Under the pieces are notes generated by a model. The model did not search any database, was not told the DNA's origin, and saw only the letters and a program-made list of their open reading frames with translations. A program made the position numbers and the translations under genes. From assembly GCF_036417845.1 (NCBI RefSeq), contig NC_089979.1:122359415-122423414 (forward strand): DNA of 64,000 bases. The letters run 5' to 3'. Shown piece by piece: positions 12,294 to 27,200 of this stretch (its first letter is position 1; each line of letters opens with the position of its first letter). The stretch comes from Apteryx mantelli (Eukaryota > Chordata > Aves > Apterygiformes > Apterygidae).

Positions 12294-15200
12294 ATAGGTG
12301 TTTAATTTTTGGTCCACGAAGTCAACAAAGCAGATAATTTCTCCCTTTCCTCTTCAACTGTGAGCTTGTTCATGCCTTTATTTTTCTTTCCTTTTCTGGC
12401 CTCTTCTAGGACTGGAAAATTATCTGATAACTAGCTAGGGCCCCACTACTCCTCAGGTGCATTAGAAAAGGAGAGTAAAGAGTTTTCTGAATAGTTGAAT
12501 ACATTGTGTTTTGCAATATTAGGGACAAGATCCTGGAAGATAGGAATGCAACTGCACTAACAGTTTTCTAGGTTCAGCTACTCTATCTTTTGTTTATTGG
12601 GGGCCACTATGTACCCAGCTATAGCTAGATGAGAGGAGTGCTTAGAATGAAGGCCAGAGACATGAGAGTATATATAAGCTAGAATGCAAATGCATTGAGT
12701 GTAAGCGAGACAGGCAGGGCTGGTCTGAATTAAAAAGAACGTGTATTGATGAGAGGCATTAATGTAAAGGCTAGACAGTCATATGTAGAAGCAAAGAGTG
12801 GACGTGAGAAAAGTGTTACGAAAAATTACTATAATTAAGAATGAAATTAAGCTGAGGATGATCTAATTGAAGAGGGCTGGGTGTGATGTGCTTCTAGCTG
12901 GTATCCACTTCTGGTTATTGGCTATGTTTCAGGATGTTTTGCCTTATTGGTATATATGTCTCTCTTCTGGGGCTGAGTAAGAGAACCTTACCCAAGACTG
13001 CACTCCATGCACATGGGTCTCCTGGCTAGGTCTTCTTCTGGCAGAAGCTTTCTTTCTCTCTAAAGTGGTGACGTAGCCATTCATATTACAGTTTAAATGG
13101 CTGTATAGCCACACTCTGCCTAAAGCTAGTTCTGACTCTTCATGTTTGTCCTTTCCAAGGGAGTAGATACAAAAAATGAAGAAGCCCCTCCAATAATACA
13201 AGCATTGCTCAGACTGTACATGTCATTCACAATCATACTTTATATTTTAAGGCTGAGAGTTTCTCTTGCCTTGGGAGGGCTCCCTACTAGGGAGGTGAAA
13301 AAAGCCTTTCCTCAGAAGCACAGGGTTGCCATTGCTAACAGCAGGCCATAGGCTCTGTACTAACTTAGCAGCTCAGGCCTCTGGTCTTGCCAGGAGTTTC
13401 CTGGATGGCTGTGAATCTGTTTAGCTGTAATGGCAAAAAATTGCTCAAGAATCAGGAAAGAGTCTGGGGGCTATTGCCTAACTTGTTTGGCTCTAGCTTA
13501 ATGCTGATTCTGCAATGGCACGGTTAGCAATTTGTGGTAAAAGTCTAACAAAACTAAGTAGTCATTGTAATTAATTTGTGGGCCAGTAAGGAGAGAATAA
13601 ACGATCACAAAAAAACAGACCGTCTGAGAATGTATAAAAATAAGGCTAAGAGGACACAAAACCAAGGAGGAACAGACACCTTCACACACACATTGAGTGC
13701 CTCCCAGCAAAGCCTTGGGATGCTGGTGACTCACTTTAAACCTCCTCTCTTCTAAAAGAAGACTGGCACCATTGATCTTAGGAGCCAGAATGACCTGGGG
13801 AGGGTGAGCATTAATACCAGAGAGAAGACTGAATACCAGAAAGTCTGTATATAACAATTTTAACCTCAGAATTAATGGGTCTGAGCAATAATTGAATAAT
13901 TTGGACTGTATGTGTCGCAGTAGCTTGGGTAACTTGGATTGTATGTGTTAGTATCATTGTAACTGGATTAATAATATGTCTGATGAGTACAGAGAAGACT
14001 GTTCTTTTAGGCTGACATAACATGTATGAGATCTAGTGCAACACTGTCTCTCATAAGCCCTACTCCAGAAACATGCATGAGTAGACCCAATGCACACAGG
14101 AATATATATATATACACACATATACATCTATGTATGTATATGAGCTACTCTCAATATTTCCAAGAACAGAAATTGCCTGCAGGTCAGAGGGGATATGGAG
14201 AATTTGAGGCAACACAGCAATGAACCCCCTCAGCCCTTCCATCCCAAGCTATGTACTAATGACATACTGGGAATACACTCTCAAGAGTGGTTTGCCTTGC
14301 CTCCTTCCACCATACCCACACCCACATGCACATGAGTGTTGAGAGCTGCCTTGTCTCTAGACTGAGCCAAATAGGCACAAACAGGCATCGGCAGTCTGGA
14401 TGAACAAGGGAGGATGGAGCTCTTTGCAGAGTATGGTAATAAAAACTGGAGTTGAAAACATAGGACTAACCAGTTCTTCCCCAGTCCTTGGAAAAAGTAA
14501 TTTTCCCTTCTCTGGATGAATTGTTAGAAGCTCCTTTTTCTTTACTGGATCACTTAAAACCTGTTCAATTCTGCAGAACATTCCCTAGAATTAATATTTT
14601 AAGCACTCCTGTGGTAAGCATAACAAATTTGAGAGAGGTCGTTTCTGCCTCGTGTGATATTGATTTCTGTCCAATGAGGAAGCATTTTAACTGGGTTACA
14701 AAGTGTTCTCTAAGATGCTTAAAATAGGACTGAGGAACCATTATGATATAAACTAATCAGATAGCCATCAGATTCAGAGATGATCCTGAAATTGTTTAGA
14801 CACTGATTCTTTGTTATCTTTTCCTGTGGAGCAAATTGCTCAATTCTGTTATCATCGAACTGTTGTCAGAAGAAGGAAATTTCAGAGAGCAGCAATACAG
14901 AAAAATAAGTTTTTTTTCTATAAAATATTTGGATCTTCTCAGTATTTAATTATGGGAATATCATCAGAGAAATTGTAGCTCTTCTACATTTTTAATACTT
15001 CTCAGTGGAACAATTTTATTACTCATGATTACTAAGCTAATCAGGCAGGAGACATTGGATGTTGCAAATAAAGAATGAAACTCTTCTCTACACTGTAAAA
15101 AAGACATCAAATTAAAAGACATCAGACCTTGATCTACTACCTGAAAGTCCCATTGACTTTTTCCATGCAGAAGAATTGCAAAACTGGTGCTTTTCTTCAC

Positions 15201-18200
15201 CCCTTTTGAGTTCATTTCTGTTTATTTAGTACTTTTGAGAGCCTAGAATGAAAGGAATAATCCACAGCAAGTGTAGTGTAGGTCATAGCCAAACCCCAGG
15301 GAAATCAATTGGAAAATATCTTCCCTGGGTTGTGGACTAAAAGTCTGATAATAATCAGAAGCTGCCAAACCTTAAGTAGTTGTCTCAGTACTAATGCAAC
15401 GTTGTCTCCCACTCCTTTACAGCACCTGCTCTGATTTAAAAGTCCTTTTTCCTCCTGGAAGCGATAGGTTTGTTTTATATTTTAAGGTATCATTGGCATG
15501 AGATTAGCAGAGTCTCCAAAGAGCTTGTGGGAAAATGTTCTTGGGATGCTTTTTTATCTAAATATGGTCTGGTGCTAAGAGAAGGTCACAGCACCAATAT
15601 GAGTGCACAAATCCAGTGCGGTACAGATGAGACATTACAAAAATAAAAATAGGCAAAGAGGCTTCTGTCAGAGCTAGAGAACCACCATTCTTTGCTGGAA
15701 TTGAATATTGCTATTTTGCTCTTACAGTTTGGCAGATAGCTGGGAGCTCTCCTGAGATACAAGGAACATGGTTCTAGATGAAGTACCAAACCGATGCAAG
15801 GGAAAAGTACCTTTTAGCTGGAGGGGGGACAGGTTTCCTCAAAATCAACCTATGTATTGTGTGGGGGCAGATCCCGTGCTGGTCTAAACTGGCTAAGAGC
15901 TCTATTGGTTAATATCAATTGAGAATTTTGCCTACAAGCCCACTGCAGAATTTATTTTCAGGAGGGGCTGTGAGGAGCTCTGTGATTGCTAATGGCTGCA
16001 ATTTTCTGTTCAGCCCTCTCGTTGCAAGATTATTTCTTCCTATTCCTTCTTTCTCTCTTCCAGTTGTGATTTCTAACTTCTCCCCTTTGCAAATTAAAAA
16101 GAAAAAAAAAGGTCTTTAAATAGCATTGTTTCCTCTGTTGTGCTATTTGACTTGTACAAAGGAGGACCTGCTTCCTTTTTCTAGCTTTTGCATATATTGT
16201 TCCTGGTCTGCTTGGTGCCTGCTGGCATATGTCAGGTGCAATGGTCCCTCAGTTTGTCCTCCTGACTGCAGCGAGAATGCAAGTTAAATCTCATGAGTGA
16301 GCTGGCACATTGGAGAAAGGACCCCACAAAGAAGTGCCAGACGCATGTGTGAAGAGGCACACAGATATGGTGACTGGGGTATAGAAAGCACATGGAAGGA
16401 GAACTAACATGGGAAAAAAGCATGGGATGCTTCTCCTTTCCTGTGCTCGGGAAGGAAATGGGAAACATACAGAGACACACACTAAGAGGGACCTGTCATA
16501 CCCTCCCTTAAAATTCTGCCCCCAAAGTGAATGAGGGTTTCCCTGTATTTCTCAGAATTTGTGCATCTGAGAGCATATTTCACCAGGGGAATTAGAAACC
16601 ACCAATGGTTCAGTGTAAGACATGCAGCAAATCCTTCATGTTGGGAGCATATCAAAGAAATGTTTTATTCAAATTGGCCCCAACACCTTGGTCTAAATAA
16701 CATGCCAAAACCAATAAGGAAACTACTTGCAAAGAAGCAAAACCTTTGTGTTTCTTAGGCTGGCTCACCTCGCTATCTGTATTTGCTCTTCCCAGCTCTT
16801 GCTTCAAATGTTAACCTTCTTTCTCCCCCCATTTCAATCCTCAGTCTGGTAAGTCACAATGTAGGCAGTGTTGTGGATAGCTTGGCTGTATTTTGTAGCA
16901 CAGGAAGCACTGAAATTACAATTTTAAGTCTCTTCTGCTGCTTTCCAAAGTCTATGAAATAACTGGTCTCCAGGTGGGAACTGTGTTCACAGACACAGCT
17001 GTGTACAGGCTGCAAGTTATCTTCTACTGAAGAGCTAGACAGAAGAACTAATACATGTGCAAAAAGCCTCTAAATAAATGTTTGCAAGGCAAGTATTTGT
17101 TAAGAGACAACATTTTGTTCATTTATTTAAAAATAGGTATTCTTTCCTCTTTGCTCACACCATGTTAGCTTGCCTTTCAGGGTGGGACTAGCTGGCAAAA
17201 CCAGTCTAACCCAAGGGTCTAGACCACAGGCCCTGGGAAGGAAATGAGGTTTTGCCATAGCTATTTCCTTATCACCTGGAAACAGAGAGAATGTACTGTG
17301 GTGTCAGTCTTGGCTGTCCCTGCTCAGCCTGTGGTCAAGGGTAGAAGTCCAGACCCAGAAAGGAATATAGGTGTCTGCCACCTATCCTGCCTCCTGGTGA
17401 AATGTGCAGCCATCAGTTAGTCCTCGCGGCCCTCTAGATTGTGCATGGAGGCAGAGAAATGCCTCCAAAGAGGATTCATGACGGACTCCTCAGAAATGCC
17501 TGCCACAGGTGGTGGAGAAGAAAATGCTGAGGAGTGAGTCTTAATTCCCATTTGTCTCTGGGACAGAAGTGCCTTGCTTGGTGTTACAGAGAAGCATCCT
17601 GTTCCACTCAGGACATGTGGCTTGCAGAGCCTTCCTGAAGGTGGGTGTCAAGGTCCTTTTTGGGAAGGACCAGCAGAGGAAAATTACCCTTTAAAGCTAG
17701 GCAGATGGCGGGTGTTTTATCCTTTTGCTAATAGTCAGGTGAATTAAAAGCATTCACTCAAGACATGAGAGACCCAGATTCAGTTCCTTCCACCTTCTGT
17801 GGGGATTCAAATGCACACCCTCAATTTCACATGAAACCGTTGGGACCAACAAGCTATAAAATATTGTGAGGGGAGGGCTAGGAGGTATTTTCAGTCTCTC
17901 ATGGTGAACTGTTCCCATTTTCCCATTTTCAATATTGTGTCTGTGGAGTGATTTAATGTCATTCAGCATTGAGCTAACCTGAAATGGAGTATTTTATTTT
18001 GGTATGTAAACTTCCAGTTTTGATCAAAAATATCCATTCCATTGCCAGATTTTCACCTTCTATCAGCAGACTCATTTTTAAAAACACTTTTATGTGGGGA
18101 GATTTTCAGAAGTCTCCACAGAAAGCAGATCCCAATTTTCAAATTATGGAGAGACCTAGTGTGTTATTTATGTTTGTTATGGGTGATGTGAAGATGATAA

Positions 18201-21200
18201 GAAAGCATGAGACTTTTCCTTTATGTCTCATTTCTGACCTTAGGAAAGAATGTATCTTGAAGCAACCATAGCTATCACTAAAGAAAAATAATTATATGAA
18301 TTTGTTATAAGAACTAATCAATTCAAATCATTAGCTTCAATTTATGAGAAAATTCTGCAAAGAATGAGTGTCTGAGCATTGTATCAGAGTTTAATTTTGT
18401 AAACTTTATGTCTGCGTAATTCAATAAAGTCAATGGGGTTGAGCAAATACAGAATTTGACCTCAAAACAATAAGTATATCTCATGATCTTTTAGCAAAGA
18501 GTTTCAATAGATCAGTTTGTTAGTGGGCTGTCAGTTCCTAGAATTTGCTCCAGAAAACAATGAAGAAATAATTGCAAACACCTGTAGGAGAAGCTTTTTT
18601 TAATATTCATTTCTTTGACACCTGGATTTTGTACTTAATTATGGGGTGAATGTAAAGACTATTTACCTCTGAATTAGGTAAAATTGCTATTCTGTCTTAT
18701 TGCAGTCTGGGAGGTGTACTGGGATGTCTCCAGGTAAAAGGGAGGAGATGGACCCCTGAAGGTGGAGAGAAAAGGCACGAAATAACTGACTGCAACAAGT
18801 TTGCTGCATATCCCCTGTCATTTTTCTCTTTGAAATATTAGGTGCCTAATGAACACTGCTCCTCATATTACCATGTTTCCATGCCCTTGGCAGCAGTACT
18901 GAGGTCATATTTTCACACAGAACTCTCTGATGTGCTGAGCACAAACACACTTTTCTTTGCCCTGGGCACGCAGTATTTCTTCTAATCCCACTTAACTTAT
19001 TTCTTCAATATACGTATATATTGTGTCAGCTATAAAGAACTACCACTGGCCTCATTTCTCAAAGGTGCCTCTGTGTCTGTCTCAAATAGATCTCACTGCG
19101 GAGCCTGGCTATTCAGGACAGCAGTTTTCATCAAACCTGTCTTTAGCTTTGTAAATTAATCTGGTGTACCAGATGATGGTGAATCCACTTTTGTCCCTGC
19201 TAATCCTGTTTTGTTAATTCGTTAGGAATCAGTGCTGTGGAATCTGAAGTGCAATTTATTTGACTGAACCAGAGTCATTCAAAAGTATGTGTCTAGCTGA
19301 AGCCTGAGGCAGAGGCTCTGGTGTGAGCTCCTCTCTCCACCTCCACACATACTGATCAGTTTGCAAGGCTGCTAACGTGACCTAAAGTGCTGGGACTCTA
19401 ATTAATTTTGTCCTCACCTCAGAAACCAATGCTCCCTCCAGAGCTGCTCAAGGAGTCTACAGGGAAACTTCTGGCCATGGTCAGACCATGAGCCTGAGCT
19501 CAGGGTCAGCTCAGATGGAGCTAGACAGGGATGTGTAGTAAGGAATAGCTCTGCTGCCATGGTGGTTTAGCAGCATCCTCTCCTTCCCTGACTTATCTTA
19601 AGCTGTAGAGGATTTAAATGAAGATCCTTCAAATCTTTTGAAAGACAGGGTTCTGAGCAAAATTCTTTTCCTTGTGATCTCTGAGGGTCTTTCCCTTTCG
19701 GCTTTCTTCCTGAATCCTGTTCAGGTTTGAAATTCACTCTGAAAATACACTAACTTGTAATTTAAAATTATTTTTCATATCTCTGTCTGAGTTCAGAGAG
19801 CTCATACATTTGCAGAAGTATAACTGAGAGTGCATTTGAGTGGTCTCTTACTTTCCAGCCTATAACTTTTGGTGGTTAGTGGCAGGGCTGTGGGCAAACC
19901 CTGCAGGAAGACATGAAAGCAGTAGGTGTAATGTATGCTAATTCTTGACCCTTTCCAGGTTACAGCAGCAATCCCCTTTTTGAAAGACACCAGAATGGAA
20001 TCGCTGTTATTTTTGCCTGAATGTCTGGACTTTCTCTGGATATTTTTTGGCTTGTAATTAGGGTGAGCGTGTTCTTCTGCTGGACTTTTCTTATGACTTT
20101 ATGCATGAATGGATGGAATTTCTTCATAGGGTCTGGTGACTGAGTCATGCAAATATATATAAATTAACGCAAAAATGAGCCTTATGTTTCTCAGAGTTTA
20201 TAGGCTGGTCTTTTACTCTTGTTGGTTGTTAAATTCTGGCCCTGAAAGTCCCTAACTCACATACTTTTCTCATGTGCTTGATTGTCCAAAAGCCTTGCAA
20301 AGCTATATCCAGTGCACATTAATGGTCTGGTAGAAATATGCAAAAGTGGCCAGTGGGACCTGCAGGAGGTGGCCCACGGGTCACAGATCAGGTCAAAGGC
20401 AAGTGTTGAGAGCCAGACTCCTAAAAACACATGAGGTTTCACACCCAAATCTGGGTCAGAAAGCTCTGCCAAGGTCTGGCCGTAAAAGTGATGCGCATAA
20501 ATAAACTGATCAGCAGACAGTTTAGTATTGATGGAATTCAGCTTGTGCATGGAGCCAGCGCAAAGCCTCTGTACCACATCACTCTCTCATTAAGCTCTTT
20601 TTTTGACTGCTGTATGCACCCAGTGGAAATACATTTCAGCCACAGCAGAGACCTTATATACACGCTGAGTTTTTGTTCGCGATGTGTCAAGAGAAAGGAT
20701 CTCTTTTGGCAAGAATGGAGGTTTATCTTGCTTTTCCTCGGTCTTCTCTCTTGTTGTGCCATGGCAGTGCAGAGCTGCTGCCCTTTGTCTCTGAGATGGT
20801 TGCATTTCATGAGTGCCAAAGGCTGTTCTAAGTCATCCTCTAGGATGAAAGGCTGGGTACAATAATGTAAATTATTATTATCATTGCTATTATTGCTGCC
20901 TAGGCTTTTCCAGTCCCATTTGGGTTTACACATACAAACTTAGGAATTTGAAGCAGCAACATTAAAGCATTTCATGTTTTCTTTTTTCATCATTATACTA
21001 AAGTTAATAATCTAATCCTAAGAAGTAGAAGAGCATAAATATTCTCTAAACAAGCTACAGTTATAACACTGGAGAACTATAATTCAGGTTTTAAAAGAAT
21101 TAAACAGTATCTCATGGAAGAAAAAAAGGCATTTTTTTGGACAAGGTTTCTCTGTACAAGTCTGGAACTTACTGAGAGAGCCAAGCCAATTAAACCAGAC

Positions 21201-24200
21201 TGAACTTTTGAGAAACAGACGGATGCCTTGTAGATTTGCCCACATGCTCAGAAAGGGATCAAATACATTCAGGGACAGAAAGGTCCATCAGGAGCTCTTA
21301 AAGCAAATATGACATCTAGTTCATGAAGTCCCTAAGGCCTGAGATGGCAGCAACTGAGAGGGTATTTCAGAGGAATTACCACTGTGTGGTAGCCCAGTCC
21401 CAGTAGCCTTTTCCTAAACATCTGCCCCTATCAGTGCTTAGAGACCAGATACCAAGCTATATCAACCTCCTGTCTGATCCAGTATGTCTGTTATGTCTTT
21501 TTGTATTAATATCAGGGGTGCAGGGTTGAATTACTGAGGTGAAGAAAGAGAAGCAAAGTGAAAAACACAGTATTAAACTATGCATCGGCATGCTCCTGAG
21601 ATGCAGTTCATTTCCTTTGCTCACAAATAGAGGTCAGAATGAAAATGCCTCTCTGGCAGACTCTGAATATTAATATTTTGTATATACTGGATAATATAAA
21701 AACCTGTATATATACAGTACAGTACAATAAGAAGCTAATTTGTTCTTGGCAAATAAAATAGATTGGAAACAGTAAATAAGTGATTTGTTTTTATGTGAGT
21801 GATAATCTTTTGCTCTGATGCAAACAAATCCTGAAGTGGCCCCAGGGAGGCCAACTTTTGTGCTCATGGATCTTAATCAAAGTCAGTTGGACTGTGAGCA
21901 TGTGCTACTTCATGGATCTCTGTGTCAGGTTTATCATAAATAATGTCTTTTGTCACAGTTCTGTCCTGTCCCCTGGCCCCCCTGGTTTTGACAACATGCC
22001 TCTTCTACCTCAGAGACAATTCCTTCCTCAGAGAGCTCATGGACAGATGATGACTGGAAATGAGGAGGGGGAAAGTGCCTTGTCTGCTGTCTCAGAGCAG
22101 CTGACTGGGGATTAGAACCAGTGCATTGCATCCCCGTCCATTAGCCTGCACTGCCAAAGGCTGTAGACCACTAATAACCATGGCTCCCATGATTATAATG
22201 AACCAATAACTCAGGTCCTTTAGCTGTTGGTCACCTGGTACTGATCAGTCAACCAAAAACTTTTAAAATAGGTACTAAGTAGAAATGTTGGGTTCATGGC
22301 ACACCATAGTTTCCTTCCACCTTTACTTGTGCATCCTTGTATTTATCCTAAAGTAAAGCAGCAAGTTCTCATATGAACATCCTTTTGTTTGACAGTAGAA
22401 ATGATGAATCGAATTGTTTTCTTCTAAGAAAATCCCATAAAAGCTCTAAAGACCAAAATATTGGCGAACTTCTCCATAGACAGGATCTGCACCACGTGCC
22501 ATGCCTTGATCAGTGTCCAATGCCGCACAGCTCAGCATCTGAAGGGACGTAAGATTATCTGTTCTATCCTCTTTTTCCTTCTCGTGTTAGCTCCAATAAA
22601 TAGTATTTTAATCCACACCTCACAGAGGCTGAGCACCTTTCTTTCTGGGATCATAATGAACACTGCACTACACTGTCTTCCTCCTCCTACTGTCTGCTTT
22701 ACTCCAAAGAATGGACTAGATATGCTTTCAGAAACAGTCTACCTGGTACCTATATAATTAAAATCCAAGCAATGGTTCTCAGCTTGCATTTGGCTTTGAA
22801 GTCTGCTGCTGCTATTTCAGGCCTAAAGAAGATCTGGGGAATCCAAAAGCTTGTCTAATTTCTCCAACTATCCCATTTTAATACAAGGTCTAGTACAAGA
22901 TACTGCCTCCATCTACAGACTTGTCCTGCCCATATCCTTAGACCATCATGGCTGCAAGGACTCTGGTCTCTTCATACTTAGCCAGGATACAACAAAAAAT
23001 GTTTTTTCCCACCATGCTGATGTACATGTCCCATTCATCTCTGTTTAGACATCCACAGTAGACTTGTACACATATTTTTTTTTAAATTTATTTAAAGGAA
23101 TTTGCCATAGCTGGAGGATGGAAACATCTGGAAGACAGGCTTTACATGTGTGAGTCATGAGAGGAGGAAAACCATTTCACCCAAACAGCATGACCAGTGG
23201 AAAGTGCTGAAAAAGACAGAGTGAGGAGCAAAGCAAAACCAGTAAGAGCAGCTCTAGACTTCTCTAGATTTTGCAGCTTCACAGGAGTTTTGGGAGCAGG
23301 ATGACTTCATGCTGAGAGACCAAAAGGCGGATTTGTCATTGGAGGAGGAAAGGCATGAGGGATTAGCATTAGGCTGGACTTGGGAAGACAGAGGAAGAAA
23401 CGAATATCTACGCAGACTGACACCAGTTTTCAGTGTATTCATATGAAATTAGAACCCTTCTAATTTTGTGCTTATACTGCTGATAGGGCCAAGCAAACAA
23501 CTGCAGTGTTGTGTGTGGAGAGACAGCACTCTTGGGCATGACTGGTCCATATATCGGCTGCCTTTAATGCACATGTACAACTAGTCCTATGTTTGACAGG
23601 GCCTACTGCTTACAGCTGATATAGCCTCCAGCTGCAGGCAGTATCTCTGACACTTGCATTTTATATTGTCTTTGGCACTCATACTTACACCCAGGGCTGA
23701 CTTAAGGCACAAACCTGCCTGACATAAGCCAGAGGTCCTGCCTTGAGAGGATTCACAAATCCAGTGCTAAAATGCCAATGCTAAAATGGTGTGTGTGATG
23801 TGTCCTTATGCAGATCATAAATATTCAGGGGACCAGACGAAGAGAGACACAGAGTATGGGCATGTGAATGTATTAAAAAGTAAATATGCAATTACATAAA
23901 CACACCCATGTTGACTCAGATAGTATTATCACAACAGCTGCCATGTAATTAAATGCAACCTATCTATGATATAATCACATTAATGGTGTAACTGATATGC
24001 TGTGCATGAGCACCTGCCCCCTGTCATTATTTGTTTTTAAAAGAACATATGTACAGCTGGTTGTAAAAAGTTAGTAGCTTGTTGCCAGTTCATTTAGCCT
24101 GTGTCCAGGCCTTGCATATGATGAAGCATACAATGCAGATAGAGCAGCAAGAAGATAAAAAGGTGAAGAAAAGGAAAAGATCACAGATATACCAAAACTG

Positions 24201-27200
24201 AATTCATTTGTCAAAGCAGGCATATTATTACCAGCACTATTATTAATTGGAGAGATGATATTGCACTTGTGACTTCAAAGGTGAGTGAAGAAAATGAGAC
24301 AGTGAATATTGTCGGAACATCCCAATCAACATGCACCTCATGCTCTCCAGGAGACCCAGCTTTATACTCCAATTAGCAAGAAGTTCTCTCCCTACTGGAT
24401 AAGAAAAGACTTTTCAACCTGTCAGAATCAAAACTGTGATTTCAGTAAGTCTCTCTCTGTTTATTCAGTTGGTGAAAAAACAAGCTATTTAGTGCAGGCT
24501 GTTTTCAAGCAGGAACTACATAATGGTGAGTTTGCAAATTAGGAATGGTTGTTATAATCACCCTGTCAGGGATCATTCTACTCTTTTGTGTGCTGGTTGT
24601 TTTCTCCCACAGGCTTCTTGTTCTGTACAACTGACTTTAATGATTGTAATTGCATTTCTGAGCCTACAAATGATCCCAGACAACTGCCATTTAATGTTAG
24701 TGGTATAGAAGGCAACAAAAAGATCTTGTTATATTGACTCAGTTAGTGAAGCAATGCAACAGTGAATAACAATACTGGCAGGTGGATTTGGAGAGAATTA
24801 TAACTTTTTTCAAAGATCTTGCACTCAAGGAGATAATCTGAGCATGGAATTACTATGCAGAGGACTTAATCTGGGATTTTTTTTGGAGTTACTCAGCCAA
24901 TTTGATCCACTCCTTGAAGAGCACTTAAAAGGTGATAGAAATGCTGCTACAAGGACTTATTCATACTTATTTGGAAACATAGAAACAAATCTGTTCTCCT
25001 GAGATGAGATAATATTTTGTCTGCAATTATTTCTGAAACAAGAAAAGTGAAACATGATTCATTTAGAGAGGTCAGCCTCACAGACATATTCCATGGTGAG
25101 CAGTTTTTTACAAAGCAATTTGTAAAGGATTAAGTCCCAATGAGTAGTTTCCGGAATTTATCCCCATTTGCTGGAGAAGAGGGGATGGTGGATTTCTTTG
25201 AGTACAACTGTGAATTTCTTGTAAGAGTATGGTATTTCTTTATCAGATTTCTGTGGCCAGTTGTATGACAATGCAATATATATGTCAGGACATAACATAT
25301 ATTTGCAGGCCTGACTAAAAAAATTGAATAAGTTTGCTGTGTAGATTACTTCAGTAAATCTATTCCTTAAGCTTGGTGGGGATAAACGTTGCTGGATGCA
25401 GGATGAAAGCGTTGTATTTTAGTTGTATTCAAGTGCCTACTCATCTTTGAAATGAACCAGATTGTTCTCTAGGTCTGAATTGCAAAGCTGTGAGGTAAGT
25501 ATGTCAGGACAAGCAAAGCTGAGCTTTGCCAAGCTGCGGATGAGGAGAGGAAGAAGAGGGAAGAGAGCTCTGTGAGTCTGGCTTGCTGCTGAGGGCACAG
25601 AGCAAGAAGGATGGGAGCAGTCACTAACTCCTGGAGAGCTCCTCTCCTTCCAGCAGCATGGTTGTCCCACACCCTCTCCTACAGCAGCAGCTAGTCTGGC
25701 TGTCTAAAACTAGGGCATAAGCAAAATAGACAAAAGGCTGTGTTTTTCTGCTGCCCCAGCAATCTGCTGCCCTAATTATGTGTTTATTCTGCCTGTGCCT
25801 AGAACTTGTCCTGGCTCATAACCATGTGATCAAGGCTGTCCCTGAGGGATTAAAGCAGCTCTTGATTCTTTGGACAAGAGATGGAAGGTATGAAGCTTTA
25901 AGTCTCAGGAAGGAAAACAAATAGATTAGAAACAGTATTTTGGCTCAGCTTGGAATTAAATTCTTATCTGTTTCAAGACTCCACAAGAAGATGTGGACCT
26001 GAAAATTGTAGTTTTCACAGAGTTATGTGTGCAAGAGAGACGATTCAAAGAAAATGAATCTGAGACACACCAATAGCTTTCGAGGTGCAGTAAAGGCAAT
26101 AAGCACATAAACCAACGAGTATTTGGCCAGTGCATTTTGAAGGAGCTGCCGATGAAACTCTGAAACAGAAAATGCAATGGCTATATCCAGCCATTATTTA
26201 AAATGAAGAGAGACAAAATGAATTTTGCATTCCTTAGCTGTGAACTTACTTTAAGGGTTTCCTGTTCATGATGATAGCAAACTGTGGGCAACAGATGCTT
26301 TTAAAGCTGATTAAAAATGAGCTTTGCAACTGTGTGTTAAAAACAAAAAAGTACAGTCTTGAACTCTGAGGAGGACCATGCCTGGCATTCTTCAGAAAGC
26401 AGATTTCAGATGTGGTTCATGACTTAACCTGCCTGAAAACCTAGGAAGCTATCTTCTTAAATTAGCTAAATAACAAGGCATGCTGATATGATATATAGTA
26501 TGTTCATACGAAAAGATCAAACAAATGCTTTTTGACTTGCAGTAAAATATTGGATGCAAAAATGTCTTAGACACTTCATTTAATTTTCTATGGTAGAGCC
26601 AATGTTCTGACCTCACTGCCCCCAGAGAGGTCTCAAATTCTTAAGACAGCTCTGCCTGCATTGCCAGTTCTCACAGCAGATCCTGAGATGGTGAAGTTAA
26701 CATAAACACATGAGGTCTTTGGGAGCAGAAGCCTAGTGAATGAAGTGTCTCTGACAACTTTGATGGAAAGTCTTGGGAAGAAAGTCTCCAGGAGGACTGA
26801 TGTAAGTGATGAACTTGAACTAAAGGGCATCACACTCTTCATGCTGGCATGACCATAAATGGTGAAAAAGGCAGCGAAAAACTCAGAGGAATGGGAGAAA
26901 CCTTCTGCTTCCTGGACCTTGCAAAGTATGCACAGAAACTGGGGACAGACTGTGTCCCTGTGAGCTAGCAAAGTGCTGTGCAAGAAACCAGACTCATGGC
27001 AGAACTACCTGCATATCCTTACCTCTGTTTCTACATTAACTTTCCCCTCCATTTCTCCATATTGCTATCTCTTCAGAGGATAGCTTGAGGCCTCTTAACA
27101 TTTCAGCACCAAAAACTGCCTGAGCATTACACGGAAAGCAGCTGCAGCTCTGAGGTCTCCAGGGCTGTATAGTCATCCAACTCCTCTCCTCACATTGCTT

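Noticed and set aside
20431-20933. 131-144 aa ORFs on opposite strands
   Set aside because: Each is the shadow of the other. Composition is not protein-like and no motif is seen.
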